This document shows positions 1 to 7,088 of a stretch of 32,175 nucleotides of DNA, piece after piece (the first letter of the stretch is position 1; the number at the start of each line of letters is the position of its first letter). This stretch comes from Acidimicrobiales bacterium. Its GTDB lineage: Bacteria; Actinomycetota; Acidimicrobiia; Acidimicrobiales; SHLQ01. A program made the translations under genes and the position numbers. The stretch is from assembly GCA_020629375.1 (NCBI GenBank), contig JAHDDK010000046.1:1-32175 (forward strand), in the 5' to 3' direction. Under the pieces are notes generated by a model. The model was not told where the DNA came from and did no database searches. It worked only from the letters and a program-made list of their open reading frames with translations.

Positions 1-53
1 TTGCGCTTGCCCGCAGGCGTGCGCACGGCGTCGACGATGACTGCTTCATGCAT
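1..53 (-). CDS. Acetyl-CoA acetyltransferase (thiolase), N-terminal fragment
   Basis: Only the first 17 codons lie in the window; the gene runs off the left edge. The minus-strand reading from ATG at 53 is MHEAVIVDAVRTPAGKR, the characteristic first beta strand and the RTP-(A/I)-GK turn of thiolases. Thiolases cleave 3-ketoacyl-CoA or condense acetyl-CoA in fatty-acid, ketone or PHB metabolism; the catalytic cysteines and histidine lie beyond the edge. It starts seven bases after the stop of the MarR-type gene on the same strand, so the two are probably cotranscribed and the regulator probably controls it. The family call rests on one short but distinctive motif. Confidence 0.75.
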   Translation of the reverse strand, partial: MHEAVIVDAVRTPAGKR

Positions 54-60
54 GTGTCTC

Positions 61-552
61 TCAGCTTTCGTGGGAGGGGTTGGTCGCGTTCGCGATGTTG
101 GATTGCAGGGTGAGAAGAAGGTTGGCGAGGGTGTGGCGATCCTCACGGGGGATTCCGGCCCGCAGCTGGCGGCGGACGACCACGTCGATCTCGATTGCCT
201 GCGCCGCGAGCTCCTTGCCGTCGGCGGTGAGCTGCACCAGCCAGACCCGCCGGTCACCGGGGTCGGCGATGCGTTCGACGAGGCCGCGCGCTTCGAGCTT
301 GTCGACCTGGGTGCCGGTGACGGCGCGACCCTGTCGAAGATGGTCGGCTGCGTGGGATTGGGAGACGGGGCCGAAATCGGCCAGGTAGCAGAGCAGCATC
401 GCCAGGCTCAGTGTCAGGTCGAGCTCCGCGTAGCGCGAGTCGTAGAGCGCCCGAATGTCATTGGCCGCGGAGATGATCGTGCTCTCCACACGCCGCCAGG
501 GAGGTGTGTCGAGCTCGTGCGAGACCGGATCGGGAGAATCTGTAACCGTCAT
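61..552 (-). CDS. MarR-family transcriptional regulator
   Basis: Starting at ATG 552 the protein has 163 residues, normal for MarR. The central part reads as a winged helix: a helix-turn-helix around 'GPVSQSHAADHLRQGRAVTG', then recognition helix and wing 'VDKLEARGLVERIADPGDRR', the classic MarR pattern with the conserved DxR in the wing. Flanking helices would form the dimer interface. An upstream GTG would add 13 residues (start 591) but would place the palindrome at 556-571 inside the gene, so I prefer the inner ATG. It precedes the thiolase with a 7-bp gap. MarR proteins usually repress their own operon and release DNA on binding a small aromatic or acyl-CoA ligand; control of the thiolase is inference. 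Confidence 0.85.
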   Translation of the reverse strand: MTVTDSPDPVSHELDTPPWRRVESTIISAANDIRALYDSRYAELDLTLSLAMLLCYLADFGPVSQSHAADHLRQGRAVTGTQVDKLEARGLVERIADPGDRRVWLVQLTADGKELAAQAIEIDVVVRRQLRAGIPREDRHTLANLLLTLQSNIANATNPSHES

Positions 553-555
553 GAC

Positions 556-571
556 TGTATGCAAGCGTACA
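556..571. promoter_or_regulatory. Palindromic operator candidate of the MarR regulator
   Basis: The 16-mer TGTATGCAAGCGTACA is an imperfect palindrome of form TGTAnGCnnGCnTACA (12 of 16 positions symmetric). It ends 4 bp upstream of the MarR ATG, where a repressor would block transcription. A related half-site (GTGTACG) lies at 594-600, and a TTGACC -35-like hexamer lies on the minus strand at 591-586. MarR proteins typically bind 16-20-bp palindromes in their own promoter; assignment to this regulator is inferred from position only. Confidence 0.5.
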
Positions 572-650
572 ATCTCACCGGCGGAGGTCAACTGTGTACG
601 TTTGAGAATGGTCTAGGAGGGACTCGCGACAGCTACCACGCAAGAAGGCA

Positions 651-956
651 CTACGCGAGAAGACACTCGTGCGAAGCAAACGCGCCGTCTCGCACGGCTG
701 CGGTGTATCTCAAGACGACGCGTCCATCGTGAGACCGAAAGATCGGTTTCCCATCGGCGTCAGTTCGGACGGCGCCGCGAATCTCTTGCGACGCATCCAA
801 CGTCGACGAAACGGTGTCGTCGGTGTGCCATTGCACCCCGTTGAGAGTGATCGGAGGGTTTCTGCACGGCCCTTCGAGAGTGATGACGACCTCGGGTGAA
901 GCGTTGTCCCGTGAGAAGACAAGGTCTCCGCCTGCGATGGCAGTAGCAACAACCAC
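651..956 (-). CDS. Small membrane-anchored hypothetical protein, start unclear
   Basis: The frame gives 101 residues from a GTG at 956. The open frame continues upstream to a stop at 1041-1043 and there encodes 'RAIGLSVALVLVVVVATAIAGG', a convincing single transmembrane or signal-anchor segment after a basic stretch (VHERSPSYR). No ATG, GTG or TTG lies between that stop and 956, so the GTG start would cut the membrane segment in half. The real N-terminus therefore uses another start codon, or a one-base indel separates it from its start. The exported part contains 'PEVVITLEGPC' and 'NGVQWHTDDTV'. I do not recognise the family. It could be a pseudogene. Confidence 0.45.
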   Translation of the reverse strand: MVVATAIAGGDLVFSRDNASPEVVITLEGPCRNPPITLNGVQWHTDDTVSSTLDASQEIRGAVRTDADGKPIFRSHDGRVVLRYTAAVRDGAFASHECLLA

Positions 957-1117
957 GAGGACAAGAGCAACGGAGAGGCCGATGGCTCGGTACGACGGTG
1001 AGCGTTCGTGGACGATGACCCAAGGGTTCGGGCCTTCTGATCAAGTTCTTGAGGTCTCACCGAAAACCTGGCCGCTTTCCGGCAGGAGCCCATCAGGTTG
1101 TTGAAGCCGAGCGACGT

Positions 1118-1193
1118 GGGGTCAGGCACCGATCATTAACAAGTGGTTCCAGGTGCATCGCGGAGAAGTTGTTAATGATCAGTGCCTGACCCC
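1118..1193. repeat. Long palindromic (REP/MITE-like) repeat, copy 1
   Basis: Two 25-nt arms, 1118-1142 and 1169-1193, are inverted complements with a single mismatch; the left arm begins GGGGTCAGGCAC and ends CATTAACAA. A 26-nt spacer separates them. The same element occurs at 4031-4107 in the same orientation, and its spacer is also recognisably related (shared GGTTCC, GGTG, ATCG blocks). The ten bases CGAGCGACGT precede both copies. No transposase is present. The element would fold into a long hairpin and could end transcription from either side. The 957-1247 interval holds this repeat and nothing else I can support. Confidence 0.85.
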
Positions 1194-1247
1194 GGGTGAG
1201 AGCACACCTACTGGGGTAGTGCCCGGTGGCTCACAGGAGTTCCGACC

Positions 1248-1604
1248 GTGGCGTACGTTGATCCGATGGCAAACGGAGAACTGACTCCGCTCCGAACGCT
1301 TGGCGGGGTGTGGTTGGGAGAGCAGCGAAGCAGCCTCCGTTCGAGCCTTGGTGAACCGGACCGCACGTTTCGTCGCGGTGGTGGAGCGAACGAGACAGAT
1401 GTCCGGGGTGACGTCCTGGTCACGTTCGACTTCAGCAACCAGATCGTTGAACTGATCGAAGTTGCTACAGCGGAGTCCCACCCAATCAGAGTCGGTCCAA
1501 TATCGATCTCGGCGACCTCGATTGAACATCTTGCTGCTGTGGCAAGAGTCGAGGTCGTCGAGGATCCGTATGACAGTGCAATGGCCAGAGGTTCGCAGCC
1601 GTAA
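1248..1604 (+). CDS. Hypothetical protein (118 aa)
   Basis: A GTG start at 1248 is preceded by AGGAG (1235-1239) at 8-nt spacing, supporting this start over the inner ATG at 1266. The protein is soluble-looking, without signal peptide or membrane segment. It contains 'LRSSLGEPDRTFRRGGG', 'DVLVTFDFSNQIVELIEV' and 'IRVGPISISATSIEHLAAV', a pattern of short beta strands as in small proteins that test a 'LG-x-P' turn. I do not recognise the family. It stands alone between the palindromic repeat and the convergent dioxygenase gene. Confidence 0.55.
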   Translation: MAYVDPMANGELTPLRTLGGVWLGEQRSSLRSSLGEPDRTFRRGGGANETDVRGDVLVTFDFSNQIVELIEVATAESHPIRVGPISISATSIEHLAAVARVEVVEDPYDSAMARGSQP

Positions 1605-1661
1605 ACGTCCCGAGAGGGCTGACAGAGCGGTCTCTCGAGGTCGACGGTCCTCGACCGAGGG

Positions 1662-2519
1662 TCAATCGGACAGCAAGCGAGCGGGGTGGCGGCCGTCGAC
1701 GTAGCCCATGAGGTTGGAGTGGATGTTGAAGCCGAGCATCGACTGCATCTCGTCGCTGCACCTGCGCACACGGTCGAGGTCCATCGACAGGCCGAAGTTC
1801 TCGACCGTGCGGCCCCACGGTTGGCAGTACTGCACGGTCACGCCAATCCGGCCATCGTCGGTGCGGTTGGCGCCACCGCCGTGCCACAGCGTGCCGAGAT
1901 AGAACAGCACCGACCCGGCCGGCATCTCGGCATGACTGATCACGTCGTCCTCGTCCGGTAGCCGCCCGTCCCAGAGATGGCTGCCGGAGATGAATCGGGT
2001 GCCGCCGTTCGTTTCGGTGAAGTCGGTGAGCGACCACATCGTCGCGACCGAGATCGGCGGGCGGGGTCGGGGGATTGGGTACAGCAGATTGTCGTGGTGC
2101 AGGTGCTGTTCGGTCTCGCCGGACTCGATGTTGATGGCGACGACCTGGGACAGCAGGTAGTTGACCTGCAGAAAGTGATCGAGCACGTCGAGGACGAGGG
2201 GATGTTCGACCAGCGGATCGAGTGCGTTCGTGTGCGCCATCACGCCGTACACCCGCTGCGTGTTGAAGCCCTCGAACTCTTGACGCCCACGTGGGCCCAT
2301 GAGCGCAGTTGTTGCGTCGCGCATCTCCGCGACCTCGTCTGCCGTGAGCAGGTTCTCGACCATGACATGGCCGGTTGCCCGAAGCTGGTTGACGAGCGGT
2401 GCCACCGTGTCGGCATCGGTTCGGGGTGCGTCACGCCATTGCGACGCCGGCGGGCTACCACCCGTCTCCTCGAGCTCCAGGTAGTTCTTGTCGAGGTCGG
2501 GACGAATGACGTGACTCAT
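1662..2519 (-). CDS. Phytanoyl-CoA dioxygenase (PhyH) family protein
   Basis: A 285-residue protein of the Fe(II)/2-oxoglutarate-dependent PhyH family. The iron triad is visible: H141-x-D143 in 'EQHLHHDNLLYP' and the distal H213 in 'LGTLWHGGGAN', with R224 ('GRIGVTVQY') placed to bind 2-oxoglutarate. The segment 'ATMWSLTDFTETNGGTRFISGSH' is the usual central strand and loop, and 'AGSVLFYLGTLWHGGG' the usual strand before the distal histidine. Length and motif spacing are complete, so it should be active. Such enzymes hydroxylate lipids, amino acids or secondary metabolites; the substrate cannot be told from sequence. It is divergent from the gene at 2614 and has no obvious operon partner. Confidence 0.88.
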   Translation of the reverse strand: MSHVIRPDLDKNYLELEETGGSPPASQWRDAPRTDADTVAPLVNQLRATGHVMVENLLTADEVAEMRDATTALMGPRGRQEFEGFNTQRVYGVMAHTNALDPLVEHPLVLDVLDHFLQVNYLLSQVVAINIESGETEQHLHHDNLLYPIPRPRPPISVATMWSLTDFTETNGGTRFISGSHLWDGRLPDEDDVISHAEMPAGSVLFYLGTLWHGGGANRTDDGRIGVTVQYCQPWGRTVENFGLSMDLDRVRRCSDEMQSMLGFNIHSNLMGYVDGRHPARLLSD

Positions 2520-2548
2520 CAGATGCCTATCTTCTCATCGTTGCAAGA

Positions 2549-2568
2549 CGAGTGACGTGGGGTGACGC
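2549..2568 (+). repeat. Degenerate copy of the repeat flank
   Basis: This 20-mer matches the flank and left edge of the two palindromic repeats (CGAGCGACGTGGGGTCAGGC) at 17 of 20 positions but lacks the hairpin arms. It lies in the 94-bp divergent intergenic region. The region also carries four GTGAC(G/A) direct repeats at 2552, 2562, 2587 and 2595, which could equally be a regulator site. Confidence 0.3.
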
Positions 2569-2613
2569 GAGCCGAAACGGAATCGCGTGACACCGTGACG
2601 GAGTTGACCGAAT

Positions 2614-3342
2614 ATGGCCGCCATGCTCCAGACCCCGCCCGCCTCGCTCATCGCCACCCGGCTCGCGCTCCATCGGCTCGCCGCGTATGTGATCGCTCCG
2701 GTTCGCTTCCAGTCCACGGGGCGGTTCGGACTGCGCTCCACGCCCGGTGGGTTTGGGACCCCGGAGTTCGACGGTCGTCGCATCCGGGTCGAAGGCGACC
2801 AGCTCATCGACGAACGCCCGGGCGGTACGACCCAAACGACGATCACTTCGCTCGCTGCGGCTGCGGAGTTCCTCGACACGGTGGTCGACGCAGAGACCGC
2901 GGCCGAACACGACACACCTGCGGCGGGTGACCCTGCAGCCGACCTTGGCATCGACGCTGACGGGTCGACCTGGTTGGGGGAGTGGTTTGCGATGGCGTTC
3001 GCTGCGCTCGCCCAGGTCGCCGCCGACGACGCGTCGGTCGATGCCTCCGACCCACAACTGTGGCCGGGCCACTTCGACCCGGCGATCGAGGTCGGCGACG
3101 ACGATCACCGCGGCAGTTACGGCGCGTCACCGGGAGACGACGGCATCGACGAGCCATACCTCTATCTCTCCGTCTGGTGGCCCGACCGCCTCGGCATCGA
3201 TGCCGACGATCCGGCATGGAACGCGCCGTCATTCGTCGGCAGCGTGCTTCGTGTCTCGGACTTCCCAGACGGCGAGGACCCCGTCGAGGTCGCCGCAGCG
3301 TTCTGGCGTAACGCCCGGGACCATCTCCACTCCGCCTCGTGA
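2614..3342 (+). CDS. Hypothetical protein (242 aa), cotranscribed with the AlkD-like gene
   Basis: The ATG at 2614 gives 242 residues; a second ATG at 2623 is also possible. The protein is acidic with no membrane segment. Recognisable blocks are 'GLRSTPGGFGTPEFDGRRIRVEG', 'LGIDADGSTWLGEWFAMAFAAL', 'LWPGHFDPAIEVG' and 'YLYLSVWWPDRLG'. The 'WPGHFD' and 'YLYLSVWW' blocks look like a ligand-pocket core conserved in actinobacterial proteins of unknown function, but I cannot name the family. The stop codon overlaps the GTG of the next gene (GTGA), implying translational coupling to the DNA-repair protein. Confidence 0.72.
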   Translation: MAAMLQTPPASLIATRLALHRLAAYVIAPVRFQSTGRFGLRSTPGGFGTPEFDGRRIRVEGDQLIDERPGGTTQTTITSLAAAAEFLDTVVDAETAAEHDTPAAGDPAADLGIDADGSTWLGEWFAMAFAALAQVAADDASVDASDPQLWPGHFDPAIEVGDDDHRGSYGASPGDDGIDEPYLYLSVWWPDRLGIDADDPAWNAPSFVGSVLRVSDFPDGEDPVEVAAAFWRNARDHLHSAS

Positions 3343-4016
3343 TCATCCACGCACCAGTCGACGACCTCTGGGCAGCGCTGGAATCGATAGCGGATCCCGA
3401 GAGAGCCGACGACATGGCGGCGTACATGAAGCACCACTTCCGCTTTCTTGGTGTGCAGGCGGCCGATCGCCGAACAGCCTCTCGGCCATGGCTTCGAGCG
3501 GCGAAGACGGCCAGCCGCGCCGATCTGGTCGAGACGGCGCAGGCGCTGTGGGCCGAAGAGGAACGCGAGTTCCACTACGTGGGCATGGACCTGTTGCGCG
3601 CCGGCGCGAACCGGCTCGAGCCGGTTGACCTGCCTGCCATCCGCGGACTGGTCGAGGCAACCCCGTGGTGGGACACCGTCGACTCGCTCGCCGCCTGGAC
3701 AGTCGGCCCGATGGTTCGGAACCATCCCGAGCTGGTTGACGACATCGACAAGTGGATCCAGGACCCGAACCTCTGGATCGCCCGGGTGGCGATCCTTCAT
3801 CAACTCGGATACAAGCACGACACCGATGTAGAGCGCCTCTTCCGATACTGCGACATCCAGGCCGAACACCCGGACTTCTTCATCCGAAAGGCCATCGGGT
3901 GGGCCTTGCGGCAGTACGCCCGCATCGACGGCGACACCGTCGGCGAATGGGTGAGCGCGAACCAGAACCGACTTGCGGGTCTCACGATCCGCGAAGCGAC
4001 GAAGCACCTGGGGTGA
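3339..4016 (+). CDS. AlkD-like HEAT-repeat DNA glycosylase (DNA alkylation repair)
   Basis: A 225-residue all-helical protein of the AlkD/AlkC-type DNA alkylation repair family, which excises N3- and N7-alkylpurines without flipping the base. Matching motifs are 'HHFRFLGVQAADRR' (residues 32-45), 'EREFHYVGMDLL', 'TPWWDTVDSLA', 'DPNLWIARVAILHQL' and 'FFIRKAIGWALRQYAR'. W111, D115, R149 and W188 have almost the same spacing as the active-site W109, D113, R148 and W187 known from Bacillus cereus AlkD, so the glycosylase centre looks intact. The GTG start overlaps the upstream stop (GTGA). The palindromic repeat begins 15 bp after the stop and may end the transcript. Confidence 0.88.
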   Translation: MIIHAPVDDLWAALESIADPERADDMAAYMKHHFRFLGVQAADRRTASRPWLRAAKTASRADLVETAQALWAEEEREFHYVGMDLLRAGANRLEPVDLPAIRGLVEATPWWDTVDSLAAWTVGPMVRNHPELVDDIDKWIQDPNLWIARVAILHQLGYKHDTDVERLFRYCDIQAEHPDFFIRKAIGWALRQYARIDGDTVGEWVSANQNRLAGLTIREATKHLG

Positions 4017-4030
4017 CCGACGAGCGACGT

Positions 4031-4107
4031 GGGGTCAGGCACTGATCATTAACAAGCGGGTTCCCGGTGTATCGATGGCGAGTTGTTAATGATCAGTGCC
4101 TGACCCC
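4031..4107. repeat. Long palindromic (REP/MITE-like) repeat, copy 2
   Basis: Two perfectly complementary 25-nt arms, 4031-4055 and 4083-4107, flank a 27-nt spacer. Left arm starts GGGGTCAGGCACTGATCATT; right arm is its exact reverse complement. It lies in the same orientation as copy 1. It sits between convergent genes: the AlkD-like gene ends 14 bp before it. The thioesterase on the other strand ends within its right arm, taking its last codons and stop from the repeat. It probably serves as a bidirectional terminator. Confidence 0.9.
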
Positions 4108-4464
4108 GACGAAGAGGGCTTTGGCTTCGACGAACACGCGGTCGCCTTGATGGATGCGGCCGGTCACGCGGACTGACCTCGTGCCCGTCGGGCCAGCCAC
4201 GGCGGTGACTTTATAGGGGCCGCCGTCGAGCATCAGCGGCTGGCGATAGCGGAGGTCCAGGGTTCCTGTCGCCACCTTCGATTCGAGAACTGCAGAGGCG
4301 ACCCTCGCGCACGTGTGGTCGAGAACCGTGGCGGCGAGACCGCCGTGCACCCAGCCCGGCGCGCCACGGTGCTCGGGCTCAGGTGAGAAAACGGCCGAAC
4401 CAGTCGAACCGTCGATCTGCACCGGAGGATTGAGGCCGAGCAGGACCCGTTCGACATCGCTCAC
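4093..4464 (-). CDS. PaaI-type hotdog thioesterase
   Basis: From GTG at 4464 the protein has 123 residues, the usual size of a single hotdog domain; an in-frame TTG at 4485 would add seven. 'GAPGWVHGGLAATVLDHTCARVA' is the PaaI signature, with HGG and the helical LDH(T/E) position carrying the catalytic acid region. 'ATGTLDLRYRQPLMLDGGPYKVTA' and 'VRVTGRIHQGDRVFVEAKALF' are the following strands. These enzymes hydrolyse acyl- or aryl-CoA thioesters. The last residues, VGVRH, and the stop are encoded by the palindromic repeat, so the natural C-terminus has been replaced by repeat sequence; this falls after the last core strand and should be tolerated. Confidence 0.82.
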   Translation of the reverse strand: MSDVERVLLGLNPPVQIDGSTGSAVFSPEPEHRGAPGWVHGGLAATVLDHTCARVASAVLESKVATGTLDLRYRQPLMLDGGPYKVTAVAGPTGTRSVRVTGRIHQGDRVFVEAKALFVGVRH

Positions 4465-4490
4465 CGTGGCGACCGTACGGCGCAAACAGA

Positions 4491-4512
4491 GTTCGCCGCC
4501 ACTTCACAATGA
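4491..4512 (+). promoter_or_regulatory. Possible PHO box upstream of the 5'-nucleotidase gene
   Basis: Two 11-nt units in tandem, GTTCGCCGCCA and CTTCACAATGA, match the actinobacterial PhoP direct-repeat unit GTTCACC-N4 at 6/7 and 5/7 core positions with correct 11-bp phasing. The site lies 75 bp upstream of a secreted phosphatase gene, a typical Pho-regulon member. No clear -10 at the expected distance was found, so this is tentative. Confidence 0.3.
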
Positions 4513-4587
4513 TGCAAAGTCCCCGCAACGCGGCAAAGGTACGAATGGGCGACCGCAGACAGCGGTCACGCGAAGCGGAGGAACTTC

Positions 4588-6924
4588 ATGACCATCAATA
4601 CGCGGCGGGTGCGGCATTTCGCATCCCTCCTCGGAGCGCTAGCGATCGCCGTGGGCGTGCTAGCTGCCATCAGCCCGGCCGGGGCGCAAGACGCTCCCAC
4701 CTGTGTCGGCCAAGCGGCAACGATCGAAGCCAGCGGCGGCACCACGACGGGCACCGCGGGCGCGGACGTCATCGTCGGCACCGACGGCAACGACATCATC
4801 GTCGCCGGCCCTGGCAACGATGTGATCTGCGGCCTCGGCGGCAACGACATCATCGTCGGCGGCAACGGAGACGACACCATTCGTGGCGGCCCCGGTGACG
4901 ACATCATCTGGGGCGGCGGCGGCCGAGATCTCATTCGCGCTCAGGCCGGCGACGACGAGGTGTACGGCGGAGGCAAGCGCGACCGCATTCTCGGGGGCTC
5001 CGGCGACGACGTCCTCGACGGCGGCGCTTCGAGCGATCGTCTCATTGGCGGCGCTGGCAACGACGAGCTCCTCGGCAGCGGTGGTCCGATCGACCGCCTC
5101 AAGGGCGGCAACGGCGCCGACACCTGCTCCGACGGCGACGCGGCCACCGAGCGAGGCACCTGCGAGGCTTCGCTCTCGCTTACCGTGCTCCACGTCAACG
5201 ACACGCACTCGCACCTCGCCGACGACTCGGGCGACCTCGTCCTCGGTGGCGAAGAGACCCGCGTTCGCCTCGGCGGCTTCCCGAACGTCGTGTCGAAGAT
5301 CGACGAGCTCGAAGCAGCATCCGAGAACGACGTTGTCAAGGTCCACGCAGGCGATGCCATCACCGGCACGCTCTTCTACAGCCTCTTCGACGGAGTTGCG
5401 GACGCCGCGCTCATGAACGAGGTCTGCTTCGACGTGTTCACTCTCGGCAACCACGAATTCGATGACGGCGACCAAGCGCTCGCCGACTTCATCGACGAAC
5501 TCCAAGGCGCCGACGACTGCACGACAGACGTCGTGTCGGCCAACGTCAAACCTGCGGTCGGAACGCCGCTGCTCCCGACCGCGAATGACCCGGCGTTCGA
5601 GCCGTACGTGATCAAGACCTACGCCGGAGGCGAGCAGGTTGCATTCGTCGGTCTCGACATCGCCAACAAGACGAAGAACTCCTCGAATCCGCTCGACACG
5701 ACCGAGTTCCTCGACGAAGCCCAGACCGCTCAAGCCGTCGTCTGGGATTTGGAGAGCCAGGGCATCGACAAGATCGTGCTCGTCACCCACATCCAGTACG
5801 CCAACGATCTCGACATCGCGGCGAGCGTCGACGGCGTCGACGTGATCGTCGGCGGCGACAGCCACTCGCTCCTCGGCGACTTCGAGGCCCTCGGCCAGTC
5901 GTCGGCAGGCGATTATCCCACCGTGGTCGCCGGTCCGAGCGGCGATGTGTGCGTCGTCCAGGCGTGGCAGTACTCGTGGGTCGTCGGCGAGCTCGACGTC
6001 ACGTGGGACACGCATGGCGACGTTGCTTCGTGTGGCGGCACGCCGCACCTCATCGTCGGTGACTCGTTCCAGCGTCGTCCAGCCGAGGGCGGCGACCGGG
6101 TCGAACTCGAAGGAGCCGATCGCGACGCCGTGCTCGCCGACATCATGGCCAATCCGCTGGTCTCTCAGCCTGTTCCCGACGCCGACGCCCAAGCGCTGCT
6201 CGACAGCTTCGACGATCAGGTTGAAGTCCTCGAACAGACGGTGATCGGCACGGTCACCGAGGACCTCTGCCTCGAGCGGATCCCTGGTCAGGGCCGTTCC
6301 AGCATCTGTGACGTCGCCGACACGGCGATGAACGGCGGCGACATCCAGCAGCTCGTGACCGAGGCGTTCCGGGTCCGGAGCCGCAACTCCGACATTGCGC
6401 TCCAGAACGCGGGCGGAGTGCGCATCGACATCCCGGCTGGCGACATGACGATTGCCGATGCCTACACGCTCTTGCCGTTCGCGAACACCATCGTGAACCT
6501 GGAGATGACGGGCGAGGAAATCGCAGCTGTTCTCGAAGAGGCGCTGACGTTCACGCTCGATCCTGATGGATCGACTGGTGCGTACCCGTACGCCTCCGGA
6601 CTTCGGTTCGATGTCGATCTCTCGGCTGCCGAAGGCGAGCGGGTGAGCAACCTCGAAGTCAAGCCAACCGGTGCAGCTGATTGGGCACCTCTCGACATGA
6701 CCGCCACCTACAACGTGGCGACCAACAGCTTCATCGCTGCGGGTCGGGATGGCTACCTCACGTTCGGCGTTGTGTCGGACGACGGCCGGGCAGAAGACAC
6801 CCTGCTCGACTACGCCCAGAGCTTCATCGACTACGTCGAGGATGAAGCAGGTGGCACGTTGTCGAAGCTCCCAACGTCGGACTACTCGACGCAGAGCTTC
6901 ACGCCTGCGCCAGCTGCCGAGTAG
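4588..6924 (+). CDS. Secreted 5'-nucleotidase/metallophosphatase with N-terminal RTX-type repeats
   Basis: 778 residues; GGAGG at 4577-4581 fixes the start. Residues 1-33 are a signal peptide ending AGA. Residues 55-178 hold about ten GG-x-G-x-D-x nonapeptides (for example GGNGDDTIRGG), the calcium-binding beta-roll of RTX proteins. The metallophosphatase domain follows: D205-x-H207 ('HVNDTHSH'), D256 ('HAGDAITG'), N288-H289 ('LGNHEFD'), H401 ('VTHIQ'), D424/H426 ('GGDSHS'). The C-terminal 5'-nucleotidase domain (about 545-765) includes 'QNAGGVRIDIPAGDMTIADAY' and 'LPFANTIV'. All metal ligands are present. It likely dephosphorylates nucleotides outside the cell to obtain phosphate and nucleosides. 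RTX repeats at the N-terminus behind a Sec signal are unusual. Confidence 0.93.
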   Translation: MTINTRRVRHFASLLGALAIAVGVLAAISPAGAQDAPTCVGQAATIEASGGTTTGTAGADVIVGTDGNDIIVAGPGNDVICGLGGNDIIVGGNGDDTIRGGPGDDIIWGGGGRDLIRAQAGDDEVYGGGKRDRILGGSGDDVLDGGASSDRLIGGAGNDELLGSGGPIDRLKGGNGADTCSDGDAATERGTCEASLSLTVLHVNDTHSHLADDSGDLVLGGEETRVRLGGFPNVVSKIDELEAASENDVVKVHAGDAITGTLFYSLFDGVADAALMNEVCFDVFTLGNHEFDDGDQALADFIDELQGADDCTTDVVSANVKPAVGTPLLPTANDPAFEPYVIKTYAGGEQVAFVGLDIANKTKNSSNPLDTTEFLDEAQTAQAVVWDLESQGIDKIVLVTHIQYANDLDIAASVDGVDVIVGGDSHSLLGDFEALGQSSAGDYPTVVAGPSGDVCVVQAWQYSWVVGELDVTWDTHGDVASCGGTPHLIVGDSFQRRPAEGGDRVELEGADRDAVLADIMANPLVSQPVPDADAQALLDSFDDQVEVLEQTVIGTVTEDLCLERIPGQGRSSICDVADTAMNGGDIQQLVTEAFRVRSRNSDIALQNAGGVRIDIPAGDMTIADAYTLLPFANTIVNLEMTGEEIAAVLEEALTFTLDPDGSTGAYPYASGLRFDVDLSAAEGERVSNLEVKPTGAADWAPLDMTATYNVATNSFIAAGRDGYLTFGVVSDDGRAEDTLLDYAQSFIDYVEDEAGGTLSKLPTSDYSTQSFTPAPAAE

Positions 6925-6961
6925 GTCTCAACGGCTCACCTTCGGGTGTGCATGATTCGAC

Positions 6962-6993
6962 AAACGGGCGTCGCCTTCGGGCGGCGCCCGTTT
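6962..6993 (+). terminator. Strong hairpin terminator after the 5'-nucleotidase gene
   Basis: Arms 6962-6975 and 6980-6993 form a 14-bp stem (one G-U pair) closed by a TTCG tetraloop, starting AAACGGGCG and ending CGCCCGTTT. It lies 37 bp after the stop and has only a short T run on the coding strand; as it is symmetric (AAA/TTT) it could work both ways. Confidence 0.85.
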
Positions 6994-7088
6994 CGCGTGC
7001 GAACGCGACCGAACAGTCTCACGAAGCCTCTCGATTTTCCCACGCTCCACGCCTAGAGTCGTGAGTCGAGCTAGTTGGAGCACTTCCC

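Noticed and set aside
4750..5125. Tandem DNA repeats resembling a CRISPR or satellite array in the GGCGGC-rich region
   Set aside because: The periodicity comes from codons of the RTX nonapeptides; there are no constant repeats with unique spacers.
4660..6192. Long antisense open frame (510 codons) opposite the 5'-nucleotidase
   Set aside because: It is an artefact of high-GC codon bias in a confirmed gene; its translation has valine/aspartate-rich low-complexity sequence and no motifs.
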